Source: Urechis unicinctus
Lineage: Eukaryota > Annelida > Polychaeta > Xenopneusta > Urechidae
Direction of reading: 5' to 3'
Length of the DNA stretch: 64,000 bases
NCBI GenBank assembly: GCA_034190875.2
Contig: CM067343.1
Coordinates: 36,277,420 to 36,341,419, forward strand
Shown: in pieces, positions 23,831 to 37,551 of the stretch
Numbering within the stretch: the stretch's first letter is position 1
Layout of the letters: every line of letters begins with the position of its first letter
Notes under the pieces: model-generated
What the model saw: only the letters and a program-made list of their open reading frames with translations
What the model was told of the DNA's origin: nothing
Database searches by the model: none
Made by a program: the position numbers and the translations under genes

Positions 23831-24610
23831 TTAGTTAGCAGACGGAGATCTTGTTTTGGTGACTGCGGTTGCTTCAATTTGAAAGATGACGGTATGTTTT
23901 TTTTCGTTAAGAGCCCGTTAACAATTGCAGAAAGTGCGGTTTGCTGGGTCAATATGTTATGAACAGTCAATTGTGCTTGTTAAGCCTGACAACACGCAAA
24001 ACATGACGCGTCATTTTTCCATTCAACCTTCCAATTACATCAACGCAATTTAGCAGCCTTCCATATCTCTCCATGGGTAGGTATTGCATTACACCATTCC
24101 ATTGCTCTCGCAAATAAGCTTCAAGCAGGCAAGTAAATTAGCAATTGTTCAAAAGCATTGGCTGTACCTAATATGGACCTCTGGTTATTGCCATGTTACC
24201 TCTCAAGCAACCGAATACAATGCGGTTACCATTTAGTGGATTGCAATTGCCATTATGGATATATATTCTCCTTAGACATAAAAAGTGTCCCCTGTGAAAG
24301 GTTTCATCGCATCTGTACGAACAGTGGCTGTAATAATTTGACATCTTCGACAAATATTATGAAATCCAAAATGAAAACCGAAAACATTCCAATTATCATC
24401 ATGTCTCGTAGACCTTGGTCAGCCGAAAACTTTGCCGGTTATTTGGTAAAAAAACTATCTGGATTTGATAATAATACAACAGCTTCTCTCGATCTTTTCC
24501 TCCGAAAGACCTATACAATATTTTCAGTGGATGTGATGTTGCTCAGCATTCCCACGATAAGGCATGAAAATGGCTTGGGATTTGTAGCGTCGCCCTTACA
24601 ACTCTCTAAT
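23830..24610. repeat. Duplicated segment B3, partner at 60,915-63,040
   Basis: Matches run GACTGCGGTTGCTTC (23,862 and 60,937), TTACATCAACGCAATTTA (24,035 and 61,725), TTGGCTGTACCT (24,158 and 62,600) and GTGATGTTGCTCAGCATTC (24,533 and 62,958). In D about 740 bp containing the CATA array sits between the second and third matches, where B has only a few dozen bases. Confidence 0.85.
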
Positions 24611-24619
24611 GATATCTGA
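24173..24619 (+). CDS. Hypothetical open frame, 148 residues
   Basis: This is the longest non-satellite open frame in the window, from ATG 24,173 to 24,619. It includes LVDCNCHYGYIF, several scattered cysteines and a C-terminal part SLDLFLRKTYTIFSVDVM. The D partner keeps SLDLFPKK and VMLLSI in one frame around 62,912-62,975, but the N-terminal half is broken there by stops. Changes between copies are spread over all codon positions, and the antisense strand is also open here, so selection on this frame is doubtful. Function is unknown. Confidence 0.2.
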   Translation: MDLWLLPCYLSSNRIQCGYHLVDCNCHYGYIFSLDIKSVPCERFHRICTNSGCNNLTSSTNIMKSKMKTENIPIIIMSRRPWSAENFAGYLVKKLSGFDNNTTASLDLFLRKTYTIFSVDVMLLSIPTIRHENGLGFVASPLQLSNDI

Positions 24620-25169
24620 GACTTTTTATATTCCTGCTGCATTACTACATAGATAAAGCTGTATGGAAGTAGTTTGTGAATGTGATAGACCATAGCTTTA
24701 CCTGGAATAGCGGGAAACTTTCTCCATCTGTTGTTTCTATCTCTAGCCATTCCTATACATGTAACGCCCTATAGAAGAGCCTATTCACGACATGCACACT
24801 TTTTATCATTTACATTTGCTTAGTTCCGATCCATGCTTACAAAGGCAACTTTTTCGCGAGGTCAAATCAAGAGACAATTCACATTGAATGAAAGTTAACG
24901 GTTGCTTATGATGTTAGTAAGGTAAGATGCTCCACGTTCTTCCAACACGCGATTGAAAGCTTTTATATTACCTTGCCATTAGAAATGTAAAAACAATCCT
25001 GATAATTAATCGCTGATAAAACACCCACGGAATCTAACTAGCATGGTGCCCGCAACATTCGTGACTAAAACCAGTTGCTGCAAGAGACTTGCTATATCGC
25101 GCTTCTTCTCGTTACAATTAAGATCATGTGTTTTAATATAGCCACCGTGAATGATTTTCAATGGGTTGA

Positions 25170-25800
25170 AAATCGCATAACCCTCCTGCATGCAAACAAA
25201 TGGGAAACTACAATTGGGTAACTGGGTCAACTGCTCTGCAACATTACGTGTTGGGCGTCGATTCGCTCCAAGCATTCATTTCATGAACACTTAGAACCCG
25301 AAATTATTTTTGTGCGCAAACTACTGCCAACAACAGCCACGGTTTAATAAAGCCCAGCAACTGAATATGCTATTTTATGTACTGCCTAAAATAGTTCGAT
25401 GTGTCTGAGAGGGGCATGGCGCGATTCATAACTGGCATATGTGCTAATAATTGACTGTGGTATTGTAGCCGCGTAGAACCTAATAGTGGCTAAACATTAC
25501 ATGCATATACCTAATTTGGATGCTTGGAAGTGGTCCAGCCAATATTTTTCTGTCGTGGCGGGCGCAGAGACTTTTAAGCGTTGACAGCAAATGTTTTTTA
25601 GTGGAATTCGCTATTGTGCTTAACTATTTATCCGGCTATAAAAATGACGTATTTGAGAAGAGGTGTGCTGTCAACGTGCATACATAATCTGCTATAGTTT
25701 CTTAAGGCAATGTATGGGCGTTAGAGCTACCCAATGTTCACTGGGCCAGCCATTGTATCATTCATTTTAAAGGTGGATGAACTACGTTTGTTCGTGGATG
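25170..25800. repeat. Segment E1, partner of 196-800
   Basis: This segment aligns with 196-800 in the same orientation from CCTCCTGCATGC to the GGGCCAGCCATTGTATCATTC stretch. The match breaks off just after that, and the following 300 bp (a short open frame at 25,834-26,055) are unlike A. It is the left edge of the third, shortened paralogous unit. Confidence 0.8.
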
Positions 25801-26099
25801 TCATACATATATTGCGCTGCTCGATGAGAATCCATGGATCCGTTTTATGAAAATCTTGTTCGTTCGAGCACCATAGCTAAGGTTTTATACAACTCTTCAT
25901 TGCATACCAACATCCAGTATGACCAAGACAATGACCAAGTCCAACTTACTTGCTCGTACTCTCCAGTGACGGTGTGTATGGCCGCATGTGCTGGCATCAT
26001 TCAGCAGCAGCATAACATTTCTTCTTATGGGTCATCCCTACTTTTCAAATCGTAGTCGGTTGCAGTCGAGCATCTTGCTTATGTAACTACGACCAGACC

Positions 26100-27200
26100 A
26101 TTTAAGAGGCAGTTGTATTTGTCGCGGTATTGCAAGATTACCCACTATCGGCACACATTCATAACCATACAACATTGGTCATCTTGATATTGGAAGATAT
26201 TGTATAGTGTATTGGACAGAAAACTGGGACTGTCAACATTGCCCATCAATATATATACTGAATTCGACATTTTTCAGTTGATATGATAATCTCCAATAGG
26301 CCGTTTACTGTTGAAATATTGACTCTTTTTTTATCTGGTATTGGTTGACGGATCAGAGTTTGATGGAAAAGTTTCATGCCCCTCGAGGCGTTTAAAACTA
26401 AACACTAATACAGTGTACTTATAGAGTGAATCGAACTAAACATTGATAGTCCGATCACACCACAACCCCTCCCTTGCTGGATGAATATTGAGAGCGACCA
26501 AGCCTACTCGAGTAGGGGGGAACATGTCGAAAAACGGGGCATTATCCCTGCTAAATGTAATCATGCTGCTTGGAATTAAAGCATATACGGAACCATTAAC
26601 AAATATAACCAAAAAAACGTATAACAGATACATTAATGTTGGTGTATGAAAGACGGAAGAATTGATGCAATGTACTAGCATACGAAGGTGCAACCCGTTC
26701 TACTAACACGGATTAATACTTTTAAGCACAGGCATCTCCGATATCCTCTTGCTCGCATATCTTGCATTCCTTTACACATTTCTCTGATGTGCTTTGATAC
26801 TGATGTACAAGGCCATTAGACCATTAGCCATAAGCGCGTCTTGATTGATTTAACTAGAGTATACATCAAAAGGGAAATAAAGCCAATGATCTTGTTTGAA
26901 ACCTCGACAGTATGACTAGCTCATGCATCCATAAGAAACGCATCACAGAGCAGGTGGCAATATTTGTGATCGATGTTCTCACTTAAATTACATGTTTAAT
27001 ATGAGAAAACATGAGTTGAAGAACCATCTCGTCGACGTCAGTTGCACATTGTTTTTTCGATGAGATGCGATGGCAATAATTTGTTGGTAAGCAAAGGCAA
27101 TCCTTGCTTAATTGAATACACATTTGCTTACCAATTTCCCGGTTATGGCCTCCCCTTTAAAGTATGCACGAGTCTGCCTTTATCTCGCAATCTATTCCTG
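26100..27200. repeat. Segment E2, mixed partners
   Basis: 26,120-26,190 resembles 12,640-12,710 (CATAACC-TACAACATTGGTC). 26,318-26,360 resembles 38,870-38,915 (TATCTGGTATT, GACGGATCAGAG). 26,500-27,180 matches 20,570-21,200. The order of the first and last matches follows that in A-B, with about 20 kb missing. Confidence 0.7.
26280..26391 (-). pseudogene. Possible LINE endonuclease start, paired with 38,830-38,935
   Basis: The minus strand reads PDKKRVNISTVNGLLEII here, and PDKQRFNISAVN at 38,850-38,935. Both resemble the start of LINE endonuclease domains, where a basic residue pair is followed by an (I/L)xxxN(V/I)NGL-like stretch. No further endonuclease motif follows in either copy, so this is tentative. 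Confidence 0.3.
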
Positions 27201-27767
27201 TAGGAACAGCAATGCGAAAAAAACAAATATTTTACTGGATTAGTATAACCCCGGGAAGGGTTATGGCTCGATCGGACTACCAAAGTTTGGGTTGATATAC
27301 CCAATGCTTATATCATAAATCAAACTGCCTAAAAATGCGCCACTTAGGGATGATAGCAACATGTAAACCCAATACAAGCGTGTTTACGAAGCTATTTGAT
27401 CGAATATAAGAAAGCTGTGAATACTAGCTTGTATTGAATGATGATACATTTAAGTATGCATATGGGTCCCACAAATCTGGTTTAAAAAACATAATTGGCG
27501 GTAACTATATACGGAGAGTCCATGAAATGAAAGACGGCTGCTGGGAAAGAGGAATGTATGACCTGCTCTAATCCACACACTAACATGGATAGGAGATTGG
27601 AACGATACTTGTCCATGTCACATTTGCAAGGATTCAGAATACCCCGGGGTTCTTGTTGTGATGTTTTTAAACATGCTGCTCGTTCATGCGATCAATAATA
27701 TCTAAATGACCAATAGTGATTACAGGCCATTGCTATTCACTAATATCCTACTCGAGTTACTGAAGGC

Positions 27768-28152
<385 letters not shown>

Positions 28153-28379
28153 TTTTTCAGTTGTGTTCCTTTCGAAAATATGCAGGTAGTCCGTTTGCTA
28201 ATGAATTCCGTCGGAACAGCTTAAAAACATGCAACAATACTTCATAAAAGCATGAGCCACAGCCACGTTTTATCGCTTTTATTGTGCCTAAGAAGTGCTG
28301 TCGATATGTATATTGTGTACATGACTGCAAACGCGCCTTTGGAAAAGTTATGTTAAATTACCTCGGGGTCAAATCAGAC

Positions 28380-28640
28380 AGCATTGACTGAATTACGTGC
28401 CAGAACCAAGAAGAAAACGAGGCAATTGCGGCCAAACATACCTTTACAGTATTGGTATGTACAGCTAGAGATATATGAGGATAACGTGTTAACAAGTTTA
28501 TACTGTCGCGTCACGCTAAGTTTAATACTACACACAGTCAAACGTCTTATCAATTTAGGTCGAGATAACTGGTGCAAAGGTAGCCGCCTACGCTATCAAT
28601 GCAGTAAATATCAATATCCACAGGCTCACGATGCGTAGGC
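28380..28640 (-). repeat. Array right-flank module, inverted copy
   Basis: Its reverse complement aligns with 37,290-37,480 and 12,150-12,330, including GATAGCGTAGGCGGCTAC, a TAGTATTAAACTTAGCGTG stretch and a GCCTCGTTTTCTT end. On the minus strand the frames read DSVGGYLCTSYLDL and LTVCSIKLSVTRQYK. It is the only member of this module in opposite orientation and has no satellite beside it. Confidence 0.7.
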
Positions 28641-29825
28641 AAACATAAAACACTGAGTACAAAATTTGTAATACCTCCTCTGGTAATATCAACTGACGGT
28701 GAACAATAGCGGATGCACTTTCTGAGACAAACCATGATTATGGGTGGTACGCCACATCGTGACTTGATTTATAAACTTTCTTATTGATTTATTATATCTG
28801 CCTAACTTAGTCGCAGTAATGATTACTTTATTGTTGACACTGCTAGCTTCATTTCGTGCAGCTGTTTGACTGTTGCACAGATATTGTCGGGCGAATATTC
28901 AGTGTTGATTTCCAAGGCTTTTTAAAGCAATATTCTTATGCCATCAGTGCAAAATGGTTCCTCAGATGCGTGTTTACAAAGGACGTGGTTGATTTGAAAG
29001 GGAAGGAATACATTGCCACTCTGCTTGCCGCCCTTTCATTGGTAGTTATCAAATCAGCATATACGTTCCGATGTGTCCGGGGTTGTGGTTAGATCTATTC
29101 GCACTTGGGCATTGAGTTTGATTTCTGCTAATAGAAGGTCATTAGATAGATGCAAATATTCAGTCAAATCTGATCGGTTTACGAATGGCAAATATGTGAA
29201 TTATTAGAGGATATCAAAAGTACTAAAACTGCTTTATAACTGACTACCAGTTCTCGCTTAATACATAAAATTCTGCCCGATGCACTCACCTCTTACAATC
29301 GCTCCCTGCAGACCTGTCCAACTCACAGTATTTGCCGTTATTAGTGCATTTGAGCAAAAATGCCCGTATACCACATAATCAGCCGGTTTTGGACGACTAA
29401 TTGGGATACAAATCAGTAAGACAGATATAAGACAAAAGGCAAAGCATTCTTTTTGCCGTTTCTACCTTCGGCTCCCTTTGTGAAACTGAGCCGAAAATTC
29501 ATGACAGGTGAAGCGCTTAATATCAATCTCTCAGAAAATAAGCTCTTCAGGGCGATAAACGTTTTGGATGGTGCAAGTGGAGGCAAAACTGCTTTTGAGC
29601 GAATACCGCGGAGCATAGTAATCTTATCGCTTGTATGTGATATGGCACATAGTAGACGTAGACACACGAGTCCAGGGACAATATTCATATTGAAGAATCT
29701 GTGCAGGTTGGCGTTGGACTTGGCAGCGGTAGCAAAGTATGTTTAACCATGGAGCTAATGCTGCAACCTTTTTTGTATGCGCTGTACATAATCATGACGA
29801 TTTATAAGTAGCGAACGACAACTTA
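28641..29825. other. Unassigned sequence before copy C
   Basis: No duplicated partner or TE motif was found. Open frames are 28,856-29,092 (+), 29,501-29,746 (+) and the overlapping 29,413-29,688 (-). Confidence 0.4.
29501..29746 (+). CDS. Hypothetical open frame, 81 residues
   Basis: The frame runs from ATG 29,501 and is open further upstream to about 29,453. Balanced composition: NINLSENKLFRAINVLDGA, then an arginine-rich DMAHSRRRH segment and a hydrophobic end. The opposite strand is also open over 91 codons, so the coding strand cannot be chosen. No paralogue is seen. Confidence 0.15.
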   Translation: MTGEALNINLSENKLFRAINVLDGASGGKTAFERIPRSIVILSLVCDMAHSRRRHTSPGTIFILKNLCRLALDLAAVAKYV

Positions 29826-30359
29826 CCCCACCCTGGCATTTGCCATTGTTTTTTTCTTTACATGAAATATCAGTTTGCAAATGATTTTAAGATCACCGAC
29901 AGCGTTTCACTATGCATGAAGGTTCTGTTTACACATAAATATCAACCAAAAGCTTTACACTTTGTTTAGCCAGATTGAAGCGGAGATTAGAATATGTAAG
30001 CCGTGTGCGTCTGAAGTGGCTCTTCTGTACTATATACCACACTATCAGGCCTATGCACCCTTATGTGTTTTTACGACGATGCTTGGAGTTAATCAGTTGA
30101 GCGGGAAACTTTCTCTATCTGCTGTTTCTATCTCTAACCATTCCCGCATAATTAACGACATCGTGCGATTATTAGCTATCAAAACGCTGTTGTCCAGCGC
30201 GAGCCTTCAAAATGCTACTTATGTCAGGTAATTATGCGCATACTCATTGCAATATTCCAAATATTTTTCACACTTATCGCAAGTGAGCAAAGTTTTGCTA
30301 CATCATATCTTGCTGGTGAATGCATGCAGAAGGATATTAACAACTTTACAGTAAAATAC

Positions 30360-31100
30360 ACCATTGACTCTCCGTCTCATGTGCTTTAAGAAAAGGCATA
30401 ACAATGTGCCAAATAGCCTCATTCGTAATCCGAGCAAGTGGCTGTACATCCCACACATTAAGCTGCCGAAATGCAATGACTTGCTCCGTAACCGGCAGCT
30501 GTCACTCTTTATCACAATCATTGCTAACTTTCTAAAAATGACTAACGAACATCCGTATGATCATGTGAGAACCCTTTTAGCCTGCATTTCTGCTGCCCTG
30601 CATATTGTGTAGGATTTAAATGACATATCAATTATGACAACAATTCCTATGACATATCACCGCAAATTGAATCGACCATTGGCCGACCTATACAACGTAT
30701 TTACTTTTGGCACAAATTCCATTTCCCCCATCTAACGAGTTATGTAACCTTTTCTGTAAGTTGTAAGACTAGTTGTTGGTACTTTCCCTGGAGTAACAGC
30801 AGTATGTAAACAGTACTGTCTAGATTATTTATATAGATTAAGACAAAAACATCTTACATAGAAAATCATACTGAGATTGATTCAATAACATATGTTTAGG
30901 TAAGTGTTCTGTCAGTTTTTTCATACAAGTTTTCCATTAGTTTGCTCGCCAAGCATGAGAGGCTTATTGGCCGGTTATTGGCCGGGCGCTGACGATCGCC
31001 TATTTTGAATATTGGTGTACCATTACCACTTTTTCAGTGATCTGTAACAGTTCCTTCATTTTATGAGAATTGAATATTATAAAAAGTGGGAAGCTTATTT
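30360..31100 (-). pseudogene. Non-LTR reverse transcriptase remnant (copy C)
   Basis: At 30,909-31,029 the minus strand reads TPIFKIGDRQRPANNRPISL followed by CLASKLMENLYEK, a clear and uninterrupted RT entry motif that is better preserved than in A. At 30,807-30,842 is LIYINNLDSTV, the counterpart of FLIYINDL. The palm A motif present in A at 1,434-1,592 is missing: the sequence jumps from the AAGACAAAAA stretch near 30,840 to the thumb-proximal side. The C-terminal region at 30,370-30,520 matches A 900-1,050. Confidence 0.85.
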
Positions 31101-31539
31101 CTGTGACAAATTCCTATCAGAAGCAAAGTAAGCATTTAGTAAATCTACCCCTTTGTTGTCTTCCGAACTTACATTGTCGACACTATCGAACACAATTGTT
31201 TAGTTTTCAGTTTTGCCCTGGCATGGCCGTAAAATGCCACTATTTTTGTTATAATATGATTTGCCATACCATCCTAAATGATACTTTTACCTTTCTTACT
31301 TCTGTTTGGCTAATTTGTTTTCGTTTGCGAATAATATGATATTTGGAGGTTGTTATCTTCTCCTCAATTTTCGTCACAGTTCATGTCGTCATTTGATAGG
31401 ATTTATAATTTTGTCATTGAGTCATTTGCGTTTGTTAATACTGCGTCGTTTTCTTTACAGTATATGCGTCCTGGACATATCCCAAACTGCATCTGTAAGG
31501 GCATTACATTATTGGTGTTTAAGTTGACTTTCCAAAGTG

Positions 31540-31850
31540 TTCGTCCAATCATCGCAGCTGAATATATTCCATTGAACCACTTAATGTTGCCATACGTAAA
31601 TATGGGAACCGTTCGCTAGGACCAGTCGAACAAATAAGGTCAAGAATTTCTCTTGGACGTGTTCGAAAAACATTGTGCCCTGTGGGCCCGCGCAGTAGTT
31701 CGGCCAACTTATATCCGGAAATCACCAACAGTAGCACATTGACTCTCTGCAACATATGACAGCAGTACATCAAATTAAACATCTTCTTTGATTGAGGTAT
31801 TTGGTAATCGACACCCCGAAATAACCGTTGCAGATTTTATGTCCCATATG
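31540..31850 (-). pseudogene. LINE endonuclease C-terminal remnant (copy C)
   Basis: The minus strand reads FRTRPREILDLICSTGP at 31,617-31,670, similar to the PTRGxxILDLVLTxxP motif near the end of LINE AP-endonuclease domains. The preceding NLMYCCHMLQ (near 31,740-31,780) matches NLMHCYHMLQ in D (52,775-52,805). The catalytic N-terminal part seen in D at 52,930-53,171 is deleted here. Confidence 0.6.
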
Positions 31851-32099
31851 CCATGCAAAGGTACAACAGTCATCAAGCATTACTGAGTTGATGGAGCCAA
31901 AGCATGCTCGCCACGTGTCAAATATGTCGGTTTTCTTTTCCGCCGTACTTAGTTTAAATGAACCAGTCGCCTGTCAAACTGACATATTAGGAGATATCTA
32001 TGAAAGCAGAGCCGAGTGCTTTGCAGATTTGGCCAGTCTAAGATTTAGGGACGAAATCTTAGAGGTATGACTGTACTTTTAAAGCATTCAGATAGTCAC

Positions 32100-33200
32100 A
32101 TACATTAGAGTGTTGTTACAATATAGAACAAGTAGACATATCATTTTTTCACAAACGAGTAGAGACAAATGCTCAGTTTGTGTTAGGCAATGTCATGGGC
32201 ATCAATCCCAAGTGCTACCGTGGCGGCATTTTGCCTTGCAAAGATTAAATAATGCTCGATGCGTTTCGTTTGATCATCAACAACAGTGCATTGGCATCAC
32301 TGTGTGACAAATAACTCACTACGTCGATGTTTATCACAATTGAAATGAAGATAATTTACGGTAATGTGTCACTGTCTGCAACACACATAATTAGCAATGT
32401 GGTGGTTTATTCCTAGACACTCCATGTCAGTTTTAATCTTTTGTGTATGAGTAATCGACGAGACGATTAGTGACAATTGATTTCTAAATTGCGGTTACAA
32501 GAATGACGGCTCAAGTTTCGTCGCAATATGTTTTCTGGGATGCTTGGTTAGGTGTACTATTAAAATCGATCGATAAAACTAGTATATTTTTTGTTATATA
32601 TACAACCATGTTGTTTTATGTATTTTTCGTTCTAGCTTGAATTACTTGTTAGTAGGCTCTAGAATAACAACACGCTGCTACTTGCGCTGTGTAGTTAGCT
32701 CCTACAATATTGTGTCGCTTACATAACGATTTGCATGAATTCAGCATGCCGCTCATGCATGGGTATTCCACGTGTGACAAACTGTACTCGCAAAATTCCA
32801 TCCTCAATTTCATTGCAATACCTAGTCGTATGTGCTTAGGCTTTTCTATGGGTTTTCGATGTATGTGTACGGTTAGAATTGCATGGTCTTAGCATTTTAA
32901 AAAGGTTCAAATGCGGGATCATCAACGATCAATGTCCATACGTTCCCTTCTGTTTCGTTTTGTTAACCAACCTTCACCCGTCAAATTAGATTGCAGTGAC
33001 TTCATGTATGTTTGTGTCTTTCGCAAGGCGTAGCCATTGTAAGCTGTAAGTTTCGTCTATGTCAGTAACATCGTACTCTATCAATATCAGTAGTGTCGAT
33101 TTGGCACAGGTAACAGAGTATGTGATCAGTATTCCTGATTATTCTCAACGTTACCTGATTTGATATTCCTGGGCAGTTAACGATTTGTGCCAGTAAATTT
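32100..33200. repeat. Four-copy 5' module, copy 3
   Basis: The left part (32,130-32,450) matches 16,960-17,290 and 54,550-54,850. The right part (32,465-33,190) matches copy 1 almost throughout. The HEFSM plus-strand frame here runs from about 32,734 and stops after about 50 codons. Confidence 0.75.
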
Positions 33201-33589
33201 GATTGGGATCCGTTTGTTGGTTATCGTAACACGGTCTTGTTCAGCCATGAGCGTTTATAACAACCAACAAGTAATGTAACATGAGTCGAAGATAAGCAAT
33301 GAAATGATGGGGACCCGTTTATGTCCGAATATATGACAACTTTTTCAGTGCACATTATTTAATGGCCACTCTACACATTATCATGGAAAAGGCGGTGTGT
33401 TTTTGATCCCATCAGCATATTTCAGATAAGCCCACTTCGCATGGCGCAAGCAACTCCCCCATCTACACACTATAGGGAAACGATCACGTTATTGGGATTT
33501 GCAAAACAGGCAGCTGCAGTTGGTGTTGAAAAAAAATTAACCGACTTAACGGATGCTTATTCGGTACCCTATTAAAATATATAATGCAC

Positions 33590-35170
33590 ATCTCACTTAA
33601 AGACTTTTAACGCTGAGTTAGAAATAGATACTCTAAATAAAGTCTCAATAGAAATATTTCTTCGAAAAAGATGCAATATAGTCCCCCACTCTAAAACACT
33701 TGCAATATTTGCAAGATATGTCAACTGCTGTGCACACAATAAAGTATGAGTTGCATCCACGGGCTGCCTGATCAGCGTCCGGTACACATAGCTCGGTCAT
33801 AGTAAACATTCATTTCGTTAGAGAGGGATAGCGAGGAGTCCAGCCTAATATAAATCACGTCGAAGTTCTTCACTCCTAGACAAAGGGTTGATGACCTCAC
33901 GGATAGTACTATGTAAAAGGCGGCCATTTCCTTACTTATAAGAAGCACCCGGTATTTTTCTGATTCGGACTTAGTCTGCGCAACGATGACCGGATGATGA
34001 TACTATTGTTTTCATAAAAGGACATCGTTATTTTTAATAACTTGGTATACAAAAAGCAAATGGAGAGAGTAGGTAGTATATATGCCAACACATGTCTCCA
34101 CAGTGTAGAAGCGAATTTATACCTGGCACTTATAGGTAGTCAGTTAGTGACAACCACCATGCAGTGAGTGATGCAACAAGCTCCATATCCCTGGGATCCC
34201 TAACAGACCAACAAATGACCGTTCTCACTTAGAGTTTAGCATGACTAAGTATGGCCCTTCGTCATGTCGAATGACATAGGATGTCCATTCATGAGCTTAA
34301 TGCCTCCTTGCAAGCGATGGTGCATTTTTGGCTGTAGCCGCAAACTGACAAAAAAGACCCGCTCCACCACTTATAACTAACTAGAGGAAGCTATGTGAAA
34401 CACTACATCCCAATTTCTTTAGTTACCAAAACCAAAACCACGTCTATTCCACCCATAGTCAATGATCGAGGCTTTGCTGTGTAAACTGTGCCGCTGATGG
34501 ACAATCTTTGTAAGTGCTTACACATCAAATCACCTTTACAAGAAAAAATGGCTGATAACAGCTAAAAAACACAATGATGGCTAACATAAGCAACTATCCA
34601 ATTATGTATAAGATTGAATACAACGATCGAATCTACGACTTATTGTTATCACATTATTTGGCATGCAATACTGACAAAGTCATCCGGGTGTTGCGCGAAG
34701 TAGGCCTGCACTATCTTCCAACAAGGACTTCCGAAACAATCCTCTTCGTTAGTATTTAGTCCTAATATTTAAGAAAAAAACGTTTTGCTCATAATGGCAT
34801 TTCTGCCCTGTGTATCTATACAATGCTGCATTCGAAATATCATACTCATAAAATATTATCTTAGAAAAATCAGTAGCTATTTATTGATAGTGGATCCTGT
34901 TCCCCTAAACCCAACTAGTCGGAATACTAACAGAACACACCATCAACAAATTGAGACAAATGGAGACAAATAGTTACTCGTGACGTAACTGATGTTGGAG
35001 TATTCTTTTTCCACGCGTCCATCGCAATCAAGCCGGTTTTCTGTTCCCACCTAATGCGTGTCGGTAGCAGCACCTGCAGTATCTCTTTCAAGAGAGTATT
35101 TTGCTGCAGAGGACTTAGATATACATACACAGTGATGCAGATTCGAATGGCCATGAATGTGATTTTTTTC
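33590..35170. repeat. Duplicated segment C2, partner of 8,470-10,000
   Basis: Same order and orientation as A2. A 60-bp run of unrelated sequence near 34,015-34,075 replaces about 30 bp in A. The minus-strand frames conserved in A are broken by a TAA and a frameshift here, while the plus-strand frame 34,574-34,759 is open here and broken in A. Confidence 0.85.
34574..34759 (+). CDS. Hypothetical open frame, 61 residues
   Basis: From ATG 34,574 (or 34,577): contains SNYPIMYKIEYNDRIYDLLL and VIRVLREVGLHYL. The paralogue at 9,410-9,530 has the same frame with one TAA. The helix-rich, charged pattern looks protein-like, but most differences between the copies change residues, so present function is unlikely. 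Confidence 0.2.
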   Translation: MMANISNYPIMYKIEYNDRIYDLLLSHYLACNTDKVIRVLREVGLHYLPTRTSETILFVSI

Positions 35171-36075
35171 CGAATGCAAGTTGTATTCGTATAAATGGTG
35201 TATTGACCTAGTCAATAAAATGTTCGAAATGTTACTCTGTCAAAAAGCTGCTGTACAAATAGTCGGCCTTTTATTCAAAATTTACGACATAAGTTACTTT
35301 GTTAATACATCAGTACACAAAATTGCCGGCTGTATTTGGATTGGGTTTTGCCTAATAGTTTTTCGACCTAGATTTCTCTCAAGTGATCAAACTGCAGAAT
35401 TTATGGTCTGCTAATACTCGCAATATCTTAAATACCGCATTTGAGCACGACTAGCGACCGCCATAAAGACAGTCCTGATTCTCAAAGCAGTTGGAATTGT
35501 GATGACCAGTACGTGATATTGGTGATAGCAAGTGGTGTTGGTGGTATAGTAAGTTAAAAACAGACCGAATAGCAACGAGCAAAGGTTTGTTAAGCAGATT
35601 GGTTCCACGAATCAGCTCCAAAACAAGTCAACGTCTACTTTTATTTACTACTCATGAAACTGGGTCGAGTGCGTTTATTACATGAATATGACGTTCCAAC
35701 AAAATGAATGTTTCTGGAAAGGGTTTGGCTGTTATTTCTACATTCGGCTAATTGCGATGAAAGCAGTAGCTATTTGATACTTTGCCCTTGATGTATGCGT
35801 CATCAATATAATACTATATAGTCCCATTCGTGCTTTCCTTGTTGTCAAACAAGCCATGCGAACATTATGTGATCTATTAAAGAGTCAATAGCCGATAAGC
35901 TTGGACGCTATCTCCATAACATTCTGCACAACCCGATGATAGAAATTGCAATCGTTAATCGGATGATTTGTTCTTAGTAAAAAGCAACACTAACTGTAGT
36001 TATATATTTTACCGGGGAGGGAATATGTGAGTATTTTAAAAATCGTGCACTTTGTGACAACTTTTTTAAACTTTG
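35171..36075. other. Unassigned sequence, no gene recognised
   Basis: I saw no partner and no TE motif. The open frame 35,181-35,414 (+) is hydrophobic and unsupported. Confidence 0.4.
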
Positions 36076-36088
36076 CACGGTGTTAGGT

Positions 36089-36340
36089 ATGGATACGACC
36101 TTTTCAAAAACCACCGCACACAAGTTGGTGGAGGCCCCTGGTGGCCGTTATGCACAAAATCCAAGATGGCCGCCACTGGGAACGTGTTTTTATGGTTGTA
36201 GTACACAACTGAGACATGCGGCCAAACTATCTGTGGAAGAAAAGTCGTTTCTGGTGGCAGGTTTCAAAGATCTCTTAACAAAATCCGGACAACCGTTATT
36301 GAAAGCTACCAATTCACATGATATGTTGTTGATTGATCGA

Positions 36341-36349
<9 letters not shown>
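36089..36349 (+). CDS. Hypothetical open frame running into GATA array
   Basis: From ATG 36,089 the frame reads through [20 protein letters not shown] to the first GATA units, where it stops. The amphipathic [16 protein letters not shown] part looks like genuine protein sequence. The A equivalent (11,045-11,120) keeps the SGQPL segment but is interrupted by an insertion and a stop. The bases CCAAGATGGCCGCC near 36,162 are a motif often seen in interspersed repeats. The array appears to have cut off the original 3' end. Confidence 0.25.
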
Positions 36350-37198
<849 letters not shown>

Positions 37199-37266
37199 CA
37201 AGATGGATGGCGGTTTGATGCACATTTTATTTCTGGCAAGCTATTACAAATTTGGTTTAATGTTTG

Positions 37267-37551
37267 ATTGCGCATTGTGAGCAAGAGGATATTTGCTGAT
37301 AGCGTTGGCGGCTACCCTACCACGAGTTATCTAGACCTTAAGTGCCAAAAAAGACTACTGTGTCTGGTATTAAGCTCAGCATGCCACGAGAGCAGCATAC
37401 TTGTCGACACATCGTATAAATATACCTCAGCTGAACATGTTCGCTCGCCTATGCCTCGTTCTCTTATCATTTCCGCCACCTAATTCAACGACTGTCGAGA
37501 GCTGGTCGCCAGATAATTTGATATTGCCTTTTCCAAGGCTCAGCATAAATA
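37267..37551. repeat. Array right-flank module, copy 2
   Basis: Aligns with 12,114-12,440. The plus-strand frame 37,274-37,483 reads ADSVGGYPTTSYLDLK and is open for about 70 codons; the A copy is broken by stops. Shared module also at 28,380-28,640 (inverted) and 44,740-44,880. Confidence 0.75.

Larger units (their letters stand above)
29827..33200 (-). repeat. Decayed LINE copy C
   Basis: This is the paralogue of copy A (1-3,350), same orientation. It contains the RT entry motif, the LIYIN motif and the C-terminal region, plus about 1 kb (31,490-32,460) absent from A that includes the end of the endonuclease and upstream sequence shared with D. It lacks the palm segment. Upstream boundary near 33,190, where similarity to copies 1 and 2 stops. 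Confidence 0.75.
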
